Shown here: positions 1 through 9,962 of the stretch, piece after piece
How positions within the stretch are numbered: the first letter of the stretch is position 1
Layout: each line of letters opens with the position of its first letter
From: Gracilaria gracilis
Lineage: Eukaryota > Rhodophyta > Florideophyceae > Gracilariales > Gracilariaceae
Assembly (NCBI GenBank): GCA_030374805.1
Contig: JARGSG010000013.1
Coordinates: 620,001-684,000, forward strand
DNA length: 64,000 nt
Reading direction: 5' to 3'
Made by a program: the position numbers and the translations under genes
The notes under the pieces: model-generated
Told to the model about the DNA's origin: nothing
The model's input: the letters and a program-made list of their open reading frames with translations, nothing else
Databases searched by the model: none

Positions 1-232
1 TCGACGACCAATTACCAATCAAGGTGGCTCGGGACTGAGCCTGCGGCGCAGTCACGAGATGAACCGCCATCCCGGTTGGTACGCGAATGAGCGAATCACC
101 CTCTGAGGTAGTGCTTTCTTCTACCTCCAATACTGACCGTTTCGGTTTATCCTTTGGTGTATGGGACGCCGACGGCTTCTTTCCATCACGGAGAGTTTTG
201 CCTAGTCCCTGGGCATAACGGGCAAGCCCATT

Positions 233-1816
233 TTAATCCACCTCACGGTTGTTCGCCAGGTAATTGCGTAGTTGCGAACGGATCGCTTTGTCGACATTGT
301 CGGCGAAAAGCGACTTCAACCTACTAGTGGTAAAGACATTACCGCATCCGGTGGCCAGATTCCAAAGGCCCAACGAAAATTCCATTTCGGTTTGGCTAGA
401 GCGTTGGCGATATGTCTGCACCTCAGCGTAACCTTCCTGGATAACCTCATCGGTCGCGTAAGTTCCCAACATGAAATTAACCACTTCTGGGTACGGCTCT
501 AGCATCTCGGTTCCCTCGTCGTCACCCGCCACGGTACTTCCACGAAGCCTGCCTTGCAGCAAGTGGTAAGCTTGACCTCTAAGGTAAAACTGGAATAACC
601 ACATGGCAGCACCTTCGGAAAACCCATTTTGGTCACATACAATCTTGAACTTCTGTAGAAACTCAATTACCGCAATGGGATCATCACCTGTGAAGGTAGT
701 ATCACCCATCTAGAAGCTGAGCTTCTTATGGTGCTTGGTGATCTTCGGCGCAACTTCATGGGTGTAAGCAGAGGATCTGTTTCTCAACCGATATGACCTA
801 TAATCAACCGCTTTGGTGAACAGATCGTTCAGCGGCTGACGCATCTCTAGGGTTGTATCGGTGTCCGAATCCGATTCGGACGACTCATACGGTTTCTTCT
901 TACCTTTATGGTTTCTCTTTCACGACTTCTTCGCCACCCGGTGCGGTTTCTTCTTGCGTCTACCCTTATGGTCATCATCCGACGATGAACCAGTATCGGT
1001 ATCGGAGCTCGAGGAATCGGGGTCAGAGTCGTACCCGCGATTCTTTCCCCTTCTCCTCCTTCTTTCTTTACCCTTGCGGTTTCTTCTTCGTCGCCCCTCT
1101 TCTGGGTCAGACGAATCGTCCTCAGGTCCACCAGTCTTGGTGTCCTTTTGAACGTTACCTCCAATGGGTGGCAAGTACACGTCTCGAGGGCCCATCTCTA
1201 TATGGCTCTCTTAACCTTGCCTTAAACCTTGTAGGTACGCACTATCGGCCGGAATTGGCTTGATTGGTGCGGAAGAACGGGCAGGAATCCTTTGTGGTAT
1301 GCGAGTAACCATATTCACCCTACAGGTTTTTGTTTCCGCCATTCCTTCGGAAACCCAAAGGTCTTGAACCACTCGGTAGATATGCTCCCGGGCACCCGTT
1401 AAGAGGTATGTTTCAACCAATTTAGGTATGCGTTGAGAGGGCTTGTGCACGGCTCGATCAACCACGAAGCGGGTAAAGGCGTCCATGTCCATTGAGGTCA
1501 TAGCTTCATTAACCGTAGCGGTAAAAAAAGCTTTCGCTCGATCTTCCAATTGGGGCCAAAGGTCCTCAACCGTTGTCGGCAAGTGCTTATTAGGTTCAGG
1601 AGCCAACGGTGGCTGAGTGCCCGTATTCTTTGAGGTTCTGGCCCGAGGTTGCCGAAGCAGCTCCTCGGGATTATCCAGAATGAGTTTAGCGGCCGAAGCC
1701 GCAGCAGAACCCTTGTGGCTAGGTGGCGCGCTAGAGCCACGAGTAATCCTTGTAGGTCTTTCCATAGTGACCAATAGTGGTATCCAATTGCTTCGCGAGT
1801 ATTCCTGCGAGACCAA
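233..1816 (-). pseudogene. gag region of the minus-strand chromovirus
   Basis: The N-terminal part (about 1211-1816) is an A/P-rich stretch followed by a helical segment (TVEDLWPQLEDRAKAFFTAT). The middle part (about 850-1200) encodes an S/D-, K/R-rich tract (SDPDSSSSDTDTGSSSDDD) like the serine-aspartate tract in the gag at 39.85 kb. The core (about 233-709) is the retrotransposon capsid-like domain, with the same order of motifs as the other two chromoviruses: DPIxVxxFLxxF, then FYLRGQA, then LGTYATDEVI. In the family this protein packages the RNA in a cytoplasmic particle. It is a decayed copy and does not form one continuous frame. Confidence 0.75.
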
Positions 1817-1890
1817 ATAGGTGCGTGAACTTCCAGAATCCTGTCAAATGTCTTCTGTTTACCAGTAAAGGTACGACAAAAACCAAGAAA

Positions 1891-1909
1891 CTTCTAGGTC
1901 GGGAGACCA
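1891..1909 (-). other. primer-binding site (tRNA type)
   Basis: On the minus strand this reads TGGTCTCCCGACCTAGAAG just inside the LTR. Its complement ends in CCA and fits the T-stem and acceptor 3' half of a tRNA. Nearly the same site follows the 5' LTRs at 39078 and 53310. Confidence 0.7.
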
Positions 1910-1914
1910 AAAAG

Positions 1915-2420
1915 TCGTACAAATACCGATAAGATGTGGGATTCGCCTGGTAGAGGGAGCGCGCAAGGGCTCAACCTGAAGTAGAAAAACACACAACCAA
2001 TATGGTAGTAGGACATCTGAAACCCGCAGGGGCAAACGGCAGGGCAACTAGTCTAGACCGTGTAGGTGTACGGTAGTAGACGTCGACGCGCGGTAGAACC
2101 TGAATAGTAATAGAGTAGCAAGTGACCAAGATGGTAAAGTTACTGCCCTAGTGGTGCCTGACTTTACAATACCCAGAGAGGAAGGCGAGGTGCACCGTAA
2201 TATATACAAGGTGCACCGACGCCGATCTCCCATGCGGGCATGACGTCATCGGCTGCGCCCATGACCTCCTGTCATGAGCCAGCAATGCTAAACTATCCTA
2301 GACTATAAATTAGAAATTAGAAATTATAAAATACAGAATACCAATTGGGTACAGTGCAGTCAGCAAGGCACACCAGTAGGCCCACGTGGCACCAACCCAT
2401 TGAGGTCTCATTGTACTACA
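1915..2420 (-). repeat. 5' LTR of the minus-strand chromovirus
   Basis: About 506 bp. Read on the minus strand it begins TGTAGTACAATGAGACC and stops a few bases before the primer-binding site. The same sequence recurs at 50865-51885, which fixes it as an LTR. The exact inner end is uncertain by a few bases because the terminal CA is not obvious here. Confidence 0.75.
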
Positions 2421-3822
2421 AGAACTGAGAAGCGCTGCAGTGATATGTACGATGGTATGCAGATAAGAGTATCTGTTGTGCAGAACTTTGGTTTCTTTTA
2501 CGGCTCTTGTGATTGGACGTAGATATGTCCTTAGTATTATTATTATTAGCAGATAGTACAATCCATAGGAATTTCTGCCAATTATTACGTCTTGCTTATC
2601 ACTGTTGAGATAGTGATAAGCAAGGAAAACACATGGCAACACTCTATCTAATGAGTACAAATATTGCCCAATCGTTCTTCCACATTAACGCTACGTCAAC
2701 AGCTTTAACCGTTCAGGATCAAAAGGGTTAATGTAGGCTACACTACTTGCAGTTACTGGGTGTACAGATCGCTGAAATAATGAAAAAGTGTATGTCTTTT
2801 TCAAGTCAAGAAGATAGCCAGCTTAATGCAAATTGACTTGCTTTATGATAAAATGTTTGATTTTACGGACTACATTAATTTATTTGTTCTGTTCTGTATT
2901 TTTTGTTTATTTCTGGTTGTTACAATGGTACGTATTTACACAGTTGGTTGTGAATGTTTTTGGTCAACAAGACTTCTTTTTTCTACAGGAGCGTGCGGGA
3001 GATCATGAAAGTAATGTTTTATTGCGAATCCATTCAAAATTATTGTACAAAGTACTGGGAGTTGCGGGAAAACGCCTCCCAAACAGAAAAAGAAGATACC
3101 ACCTGATATCAAATTTTATGAAGTTTGTTTGACAGTCTGGAAAACATATACTGTTCTACAGAAGTTGACCTTTTTAAGACGATAAAGGTTTCGATAGTGT
3201 ACACTTATGCTGATGAATATGGCAAGCAATACACGAACAAGACACGAAAATTTTTAATGCATGCTTAAGTATTAAGAATACGAATAATTGCATTTCCATT
3301 TCTTTTCAAAATCTGTACAGATTACGAAACGATAAGTCTTTACCTTAAAAACTATAACGACTCATTTATTGTTGAGAAGAACTAAAATATCACATACAGA
3401 GAGAACCATCGTTCTTCCATTGCTTCGAGAGCAATGCCTTAAATTTTCTAAATAATACAATGCCAATTTATGTCAAACAACATATAACACAAAACTTAGT
3501 TCAGAACGCGTTTTCACAGAGTTAGATACAGAAAAATCTGTAGACTTCTATTTCAAGTTAAACCCACCGACACATCCTTAATGCTTATCACAATTCCAAA
3601 AGGTACCAGACATCGTTTGAATGTATTTTATTATTGAAGAAGCTTGCTTTTTCGTCGGTCTTGTCGAAGTATGATGGTGAAAGCCTCCTGAGTACATTAT
3701 CCATTTTGAAAAAGAGTTTAATACATCACATGACGAGAAACAATCAATGTATTAATTGCGACACAGGAACAGAAAAAACCTTAACTTAAATACTTCAAAA
3801 AGTGGGCTCTCCATCCCAATGA
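2421..3822. other. AT-rich non-coding stretch
   Basis: No convincing gene. Short frames here have no recognisable motif. A segment near 2718-2770 (AAAAGGGTTAATG... ACTGGGTGTACAGA) resembles 30304-30350 (ACTGGGTGTAGACA... AAAAGGGTTAAATG) and may be part of a dispersed repeat or a transposon end. Confidence 0.4.
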
Positions 3823-4690
3823 TCAACTGAGTAGTATTAAGAACAGCAAAAAAACAAGAAGAATGAAAGGAGAGCTTATGACGAAAACGATGTCCAAGTA
3901 TAAAAATTGCTTCAAACGACGGTACAAAGATTCATGGCGGGCCCTCACTCGTTTGATAATACCTCGCGATTTTGAAGGAGATACGTTTTGTTTTCTGATG
4001 CATGAAGGTGCTAGATACGCTCCATCCGCGATAACTTTCTCTTCCGAGCCGAGCATACTTTCCAGTTTCATCTGAAATATTTTTAGGTTTGAAAACGTCC
4101 CGCACGGAAACAAACCATAAGCCCATACAATACTTCCCTTTCTGACAGAAACTCCGACCTCATATCGAAGTCCGGCACTGTTGAACTTGTGGGAAAACCA
4201 TTTTGGATCAAATGGAGAAGGTTCGAAGATTTGAAAGTCTGCGCCGTCAACAGAAAAATGTGCCCTGTCTTCACTGCGTACAATCCTTTCGGACCAGTGA
4301 ATCTGGTAAATATATGTTAGTAAATTGAAAGTCTTGAGAGAGTATATGAACATGACATACCAGTTTCAAATACGAGATTGCTCGGACCACAATATGAACC
4401 CATTTTCTAAATGTTTTCTCATCAACTCTCGTTAGAGTACTGTTGACATGTTCCGTTGCATATACTTTAAGGAACATAAATGCCCATAACAGTTGATGTG
4501 GCTTGGTAGATTTGGGTACAACTGCATTTAGTTTTTCCCAAACAATGTGACATAGAGTGGGAGAGACTCCAAAAAGACCTCTAAATCTTCTTTCTGTGAC
4601 AGAAGACGACAATAACGAGCTTCCACCAAGAATTTTGTTCCCTTCCACTTCAAACGTTGACTTGGAAACCATTTCTCTTTTGACGTGCAT
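3823..4690 (-). CDS. PIF/Harbinger DDE transposase (spliced)
   Basis: DDE endonuclease that cuts and rejoins the transposon. Exon 1 is 4361-4690 (110 residues: RRFRGLFGVSPTLCHIVW, then FMFLKVYATE and FRKWVHIVVRAI, the usual N-terminal helix region). A 58-nt intron occupies 4303-4360 with donor GTATGT, branch-site-like TACTAAC and acceptor ACCAG, in phase 0. Exon 2 continues IHWSERIVRSEDRAHF and carries the triad: D129 in VDGADF, D203 in IADGAY, E234 in RARHESL, all present with normal spacing (31 residues from second D to E). The segment PSPFDPKWFSHKFNSAGLRY is the family hallmark. After RRLKQF the frame runs into a hydrophobic tail (about 3823-3905) not typical of the family; it may be a second intron read through (a TACTACTCAG acceptor-like site lies near 3827-3836) or a diverged end. 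The start at 4690 is the first methionine giving the expected N-terminus. Confidence 0.8.
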
Positions 4691-5708
4691 CTACTACGAA
4701 GAAGATAGTGGCTGATGACTGCTGCAAAAGACACAGAACATGGCAAATCACACTTTTAGTGCCATCGAAAGGTTGTGAAACTAGCCATACTTCCCTTTAC
4801 AAGGAATAATCGCCATTACTGTTACGGTTTTGAATTTGTTGCAGGGCTTCGTCTAGGGACATCGCATGAGATCTATCCTCTACAGCGGAGATTAAAAGCA
4901 TCAATGCACCTCTGCCACATATCTTACGTTGGGTCCGTTACAAATGTAAGAACCACACAGTATTATAACGCTTCAACAAGATTCTAACTCCCTGCATCAG
5001 AGTATATCACAAAGAAGAGCGCATATAGATTACAAATGACGAAACGAAACTCGACGAATTTCTCTACCTGCACGACGTAGAACGCAAGAAAGACCTCTGT
5101 ACCTTTAGCGGTACTCATCCTACATTGAAATATATACTTTTGCAGTTTGGTTGTTTCTGCTACAGCGCCATAGTAGGCCCTTAACTTCACCAAAATCACC
5201 GAGAAATGGGGATTTTCACTCGTTGATATGCGGCGAGTTTCGCTTGAATAAAGGGTTCGATAGAGCTGTTGGTGTGATATGTTATTGTTCCTTTCACAAA
5301 CATGTACTTGAAGTTTTAACAAGCTTCTGTACCGCTAACTTTCTCCACGAATGCCTGGACAATTTTAGCACAATAGGGAAGAGATTTTGTCCTATTTGAA
5401 ATACTTCAGGGACAAATTCTATATAGATTTATCTCAATCATCGGTCCGCAATTTGTTCTCGTACACTGCAATGACGCGTCAAATTTCTATACGTTGGAAC
5501 TACCCTTTAGGACGTGTTGTGTTTGAAAGATTTGACGAATTACTAAAAGAGATAGAACCTTGTACGCCGTAGCCTCCCAAATTCATACGACAAAGACATA
5601 TATCAGAGACTTCTTTCATGAGGAGGAACGCCATCCTGTACTTAAGTTGCTTCGTAGTTCCGGAACATCCAGATGTGGGGCAGTTAAGTAAATCCTTGAG
5701 TTGTCCTG

Positions 5709-6589
5709 ATGCCTCGACTAACAGCAAACGCCCCGGCTGTCAAATTGTTACGATCCAAATTTGAAAGCGGAGAACTGGATAATACGGATGAGCCGAAGAA
5801 AGTATGGGAAAGTGAAGGAGTATTCAAAGCACATAGACTGGTGAACTTCCGGCAGAAATACAATGCTTTGCGAAAGGAATACGAATTCAGAAAAGGTAAT
5901 CAATTCTTGCACCACTTTTCATACTACAAATTGTGTTGATGTTACTAACTCAGTTTTTAGCAGACGCTAATAAGGAGAACGCGAATTTCCTAGACCGCAG
6001 AACAACTTTATCCATCTCAACCAAGAGGAAGCGTACAGAAATTGAGGAACAGAGTTCTGATAATATTTCTGAGCTCATTGATAACGACGAAGAAATAAAA
6101 CTTGTGCCTGCTGCAAATCAATGCAAACCTCTCTAGCTTATATCTGAATGGACAGCGCCTCAGACGACGGCGAAGCGTCTCAGCGTAGCTATTGCACTTC
6201 CATCCGGAGTAGGACAAGGAATGTTTGCCGCTCATGTAATCGGTAATGAAGAATATCTTGAATTCAGTGTTACTTGGCCTCGTCCTTTGGTCGATGTGGA
6301 GCTAATGCATCGAAAGTGGCTATCATCTGATGTTGAGCAACTTAAACCTTACCATTCCAAAATTTTCGGCTTTCAGAACGCGTTGAGAAAAAAGAGAAAG
6401 AAAAGTTCGAACAATGTGGAGTCTATTTGTCGAATTCCACTGTTCTTTGCAGTGCAAACGCTGGTCGAGAGCAAGACAAATCTTGTTTTTCCTGAATGTG
6501 GGTTACGAATGGTGTACATTGATTTTCGAGAAACCAAAAGTGGCGAGTATACCAAAGTCGCCGATACTGAAGAATTCTTTGTGGTGTGA
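5709..6589 (+). pseudogene. PIF/Harbinger ORF2, Myb/SANT-like DNA-binding protein
   Basis: Exon 1 (5709-5895, 62 codons plus one base) encodes LLRSKFESGELDNTDEPKKV and FRQKYNALRKEYE, like the short N-terminal domain of Harbinger ORF2 proteins. A 65-nt intron (5896-5960) has donor GTAATC, branch-like TACTAAC and acceptor TTTAG; splicing keeps the frame (phase 1). Exon 2 begins ADANKENANFLDRR, has a basic stretch STKRKR (candidate nuclear signal) and an acidic stretch, meets one in-frame TAG at 6134-6136, and then continues in the same frame through LPSGVGQGMFAAHV to a stop at 6587-6589. The downstream part keeps protein-like composition, so the TAG is probably a recent nonsense change; a further intron around it is the alternative. 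Confidence 0.6.
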
Positions 6590-8052
6590 ATTTTATTATG
6601 TCTAGTACCCTAGGAGGCATCAATTGATACAGTGTCTGCAGTTTGTTTTCTGAAAGACTCAGAGTCTGGGTAGACAACATGATATAAAATGTATTAGAGT
6701 CAAATCGCTTTTAGTATTACACCATTGTGAACTTTGTATGTCGAGCTGCAAAGGTATAGAAGTATTGTGGTTCTTTCTTCTTAATTGTCAAATATTAAAA
6801 ATATATATCTATGTTTGCTTCTGTGATGAACCTTGAAAACTATGTTATTCTTTTGCATTGAAACAAAGATTATATTCAAGCCTTTTAAGGTAAGAGGTAT
6901 TGAGTATGGTCGCAACCTGGCATGAAGAGATTTTCATTGAAATTCAATTTTCTTTTATTGTTGTTTCCATGTCTGAAGTTTGATCTGCTAAAGTTTTTAC
7001 TTACTTGAATGAAAAGCCATTGTACCGGAGCGATTAAATATTATAGCCATTTTACGCAGATTTTGTGGTAAGATTGAGATTCGGAAGAGAAGGAGTAGAG
7101 AATTCATGTTCTTCATAGGAAAGCTCTTCTTATTTTATAGTAGGCAACAACACCGTTTTGTATGTAGTTCTGCTATTCTTACAATTGAAGTAGGCTACAA
7201 GTCCGTTAACTAAAGAGGTATCTACATGTTTCTTACTCACGCGAGTATATGTTTTGTTTCGCTGCTTGTGTCATATCGGAAGAGGTATTAAAGATTTTAT
7301 TGCTTTGTTCAAACCATTCATAATATCTCTTAAACCATTATTTCCCGCATCTCCCTGCAAGAGTGTTGGTAAAACTTAATAACAACAGTAAAGGGTTTTC
7401 AGAAGCAAACCAATTACAGTACACAATTATATCGTGGGACGTCAATTTCTGTAGTACAATTCAAATAAAAGTGCATCTTGCATGTAAGCTGAAAGCTTAA
7501 TTTAAGTAGAAACTAGTTGCCATAACTTATGACTTGACGAAACAACTAAAATTATGAGTTATGTTCTCAAGTTAGCGATACTGAAAACGTCTTTGGCGCT
7601 AGATACTTATTTGTTTACGTATGTATCTCTAAACTAATATAAATTTATAGAGTTTGCATAGTTCTTTTAACTTAAGAAACTCAATTTATCTGAAAGTGTT
7701 CAGTTTTAAAACTTATACTGTTTTAATTTCCTCCAAAACGCCGTTTTTGCAAAACTTATACGTTTTAAAATACAAAATGTAATCTACTTGTTGTTTTTAC
7801 ACCAAAAAATTTTGTACTTATGAGTAGGCATGAGAAGGAGGAAAAAACTTATATGAGGCTGATCCCCTGACAGCTGCTAACTTAGAAACTTATAAGGCTG
7901 ACATTTAAGCCTAAATAGTTGTATTAAAAGTTTTGTTTTAACAAAACGGCGACATAAAACTTTTGTCTTGTCATCGTGTAGTACAAATGTGTAACTTTCA
8001 GTTTACAACAAAGTCAAATATTTGCTTTGAATATTTGCATTGTTGGTTGTGC
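6590..8052. other. AT-rich non-coding stretch with recurring AAACTTATA
   Basis: No gene seen. The 9-mer AAACTTATA occurs four times within about 190 bp (7708, 7752, 7845, 7886), close to two copies of an AAACGGCG/AAACGCCG motif (about 7736 and 7943). This could be the subterminal region of the Harbinger element or of another DNA transposon. Confidence 0.4.
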
Positions 8053-8057
8053 AATAG
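8053..8057. repeat. target-site duplication, left copy (AATAG)
   Basis: AATAG directly precedes the 5' LTR and is repeated directly after the 3' LTR at 14848-14852, proving a single integration with a 5-bp staggered cut. Confidence 0.95.
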
Positions 8058-8888
8058 TGTGGCACGTGTTTCCGTGCAGCGTGTGTGGTGCACGTGTTGG
8101 ACACAAATGTAATTCTACAAGTTTCTCTACTTGGATATTTTCTGGATATTTTAGTTTTCTACGCATGGTGCTCCGCATGGTCCTCGCTGGCCCCCCTGTC
8201 TACTTAAGCGCCACTACCTCTTCGGTGAGTGGCAGAGACGGGGGATATGTTGCAGTAGTAGCCAGCTCATTGGTTGTTGTAGGTAGAAATGCGTTTAGAG
8301 TCTAGTTTGGAAGGTTTGATTGCCTAGAAAAGGGCCGGAGCGGTCGCATCTCGACCAACTCCGGCCAGACCCTTCCCCTTCTAGAACGACCCCCCAACCT
8401 TCATTTACAGCAAACTCTGTCTTGCTTCCCTCTGTCGTTCCATCCCCTCCCTTCAGACTTTTCTCACCCTTTTGGCGGCTTGGTCTCCCGCTTTTCCCGG
8501 ACAGGGCCCAGAGTGCACTACCCCTTGCTTGGGTCTTTTTCGTGCTTCGACTCTGGAAACGTCGTTCCCCGCAGGTGACCTACGTTCGGGTCTGCGAGAG
8601 GGAGCTGCTGCTTCTCTGTTGCCGTTCCGTGTTAGCTTCTGCCAGCACTAGACCTATAGTTTTGGTCGTGCTGTGGTTTCTGTTTGCTACACGTCTCCGC
8701 TTTCTAGTTGCTACTTTGTGCACTTTGTGTGTTTACTACGGACTCTTGCCTACTACCGCTACACAGCGTGTTGGGCTGGTACTCTCGAGAGCACGTTCTG
8801 TTGTGTCCCGTTTGCTTTGTGTTTGTGTCCCCCCGTCCCTGGGTTTGTCATCACCCACACCGTTTTTCATATCAAAATGGTGTTCTCA
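8058..8888 (+). repeat. 5' LTR (831 bp)
   Basis: Starts TGTGGCACGTGTTTCC and ends GTGTTCTCA. It matches 14017-14847 at a constant offset of 5959 with about five substitutions. Pyrimidine-rich and GC-rich compared with the flanking AT-rich DNA. Apparent frames inside it are not genes. Confidence 0.95.
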
Positions 8889-8891
8889 TAG

Positions 8892-9959
8892 TACTCTCGA
8901 GGAGGGAGTAACGCTATTCCTTCCTCTGGAGTTTCGTCTTTTGACGGTTCCAACGTCGATATCCGCACGTTCTTCTTCTTCTACGAGAATGTTGCCTCCC
9001 GTGGAAAGTCTGACGAAGAACGTGCAATTGAATTCCTAGGATTTCTCGAAGGAGAGGCCTTCGAGTTGTACTACGAACAGTTTTCGTCCGATGGTGTCCT
9101 CAACAAGGCTGCATCCGACTATGCCGCCGTGAAGCGCGCGTTTTTGGATAAATTTGGCGTCGAGGAGGAGCCTGAGGAACATATTCGTCGCGCAGCATCC
9201 GCGCGTCTGGATTATGGGGACCTTCTTGGTTCCTTGAAGAAGATGGATGAAACTTTCGAGAAAGCTGGGTTCAATTCGAAAGCCCGGTTTGGTCTCCTCC
9301 GCCGTGCCGTCATGGAGTACGCCGACCTCGCACAATTCGTTGTGTTCCGCGGCTCTCACGACTACGAGTCACTGAAGGCACTGGTGAAGGACTTTGTGGC
9401 CGGTAGAAACGTGTTGGAGTCCCACGGGGCTCTTCATGTCCTGCCAGCGCCGAAGAAGGTTATGCAGAGGCCGAAACAGGGCGATCCGTCGCCTCCTCTG
9501 CAGAACAAGGTCGATCTTCTCGCGGAGCAGCTCTCCCAGCTTACACTGATGATGAAGAAGACGCAGGCCCCACCTCAGCGGAATGACGACGATCGCGAGC
9601 GAACTTGTGCTTACTGTCGTCAACCAGGCCACTGGGCGACGCGCTGCAGTCTCAATCCACACCGCAATACCCGTTGTGAACGTTGCGGAAAGATGGGTCA
9701 TGCAATCGCCACCTGCTGGTCTCGTGACCCCGCTTACGATCGCCTACCCCCCGTTGGAGCTCCTCGTAGTGAGTCGGCAGCCGAAGACCGTCTCAGACAG
9801 GGCAATAGTGGTGGCCAGCAGGCTGGGCAGCCAAGTCAAGTCTCCTTTGTGACTGAGGGCTATGATGCTGATGACGAGGTGGTGGCCGCCACGAAGCGCA
9901 CCGCCGAGGGCGTTGCTCTCCCGAAGCAGCAAAGAACCACCGACCACATTGGCATTTAG
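8892..9959 (+). CDS. gag of the 6.8-kb Ty3/gypsy element
   Basis: Structural polyprotein of the retrotransposon. The frame is open from just inside the 5' LTR; the true initiation site is unclear, since the first clear in-frame ATG downstream is late. Recognisable parts are an N-terminal helical capsid-like region (RAIEFLGFLEGEAFELYYEQ, AVKRAFLDKFG) and a C-terminal basic, Q-rich region with two CCHC zinc knuckles: CAYCRQPGHWATRC and CERCGKMGHAIATC (about 9606-9715). The zinc knuckles bind the packaged RNA. Gag is followed at once by pol in the same frame. Confidence 0.85.
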   Translation, partial: YSRGGSNAIPSSGVSSFDGSNVDIRTFFFFYENVASRGKSDEERAIEFLGFLEGEAFELYYEQFSSDGVLNKAASDYAAVKRAFLDKFGVEEEPEEHIRRAASARLDYGDLLGSLKKMDETFEKAGFNSKARFGLLRRAVMEYADLAQFVVFRGSHDYESLKALVKDFVAGRNVLESHGALHVLPAPKKVMQRPKQGDPSPPLQNKVDLLAEQLSQLTLMMKKTQAPPQRNDDDRERTCAYCRQPGHWATRCSLNPHRNTRCERCGKMGHAIATCWSRDPAYDRLPPVGAPRSESAAEDRLRQGNSGGQQAGQPSQVSFVTEGYDADDEVVAATKRTAEGVALPKQQRTTDHIGI

Positions 9960-9962
9960 TCG

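Larger units (their letters stand above)
1..2420 (-). mobile_element. Ty3/gypsy chromovirus, left-truncated by window, minus strand
   Basis: A retrotransposon read on the minus strand. From right to left it shows a 5' LTR (about 1915-2420), a primer-binding site (1891-1909 on the plus strand) and a gag region (about 233-1816); pol would lie left of base 1. The gag core (GDDPIAVIEFLQKF, FYLRGQAYHLLQG, MLGTYATDEVIQ) matches the gag core of the two chromoviruses at 38-50 kb and 52.5-64 kb, so it is a third lineage of that clade. The coding region is not open throughout and looks broken in several places. The other end and target duplication are outside the window, so age cannot be judged from LTR comparison. 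Confidence 0.85.
3823..6589. mobile_element. PIF/Harbinger DNA transposon (coding span; ends not resolved)
   Basis: Two divergent genes define the element: a DDE transposase on the minus strand (3823-4690) and a Myb/SANT-like second protein on the plus strand (5709-6589). This two-gene layout is characteristic of PIF/Harbinger elements, where the second protein helps the transposase bind DNA and enter the nucleus. I could not identify terminal inverted repeats or the expected 3-bp (TWA) target duplication, so the true element probably extends beyond this span into the AT-rich flanks. Confidence 0.75.

Noticed and set aside
8320-9039. 239-codon plus-strand frame in the 5' LTR (and its twin at 14279)
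   Set aside because: Lies inside both LTRs, has no protein motif and arises from pyrimidine-rich LTR sequence.
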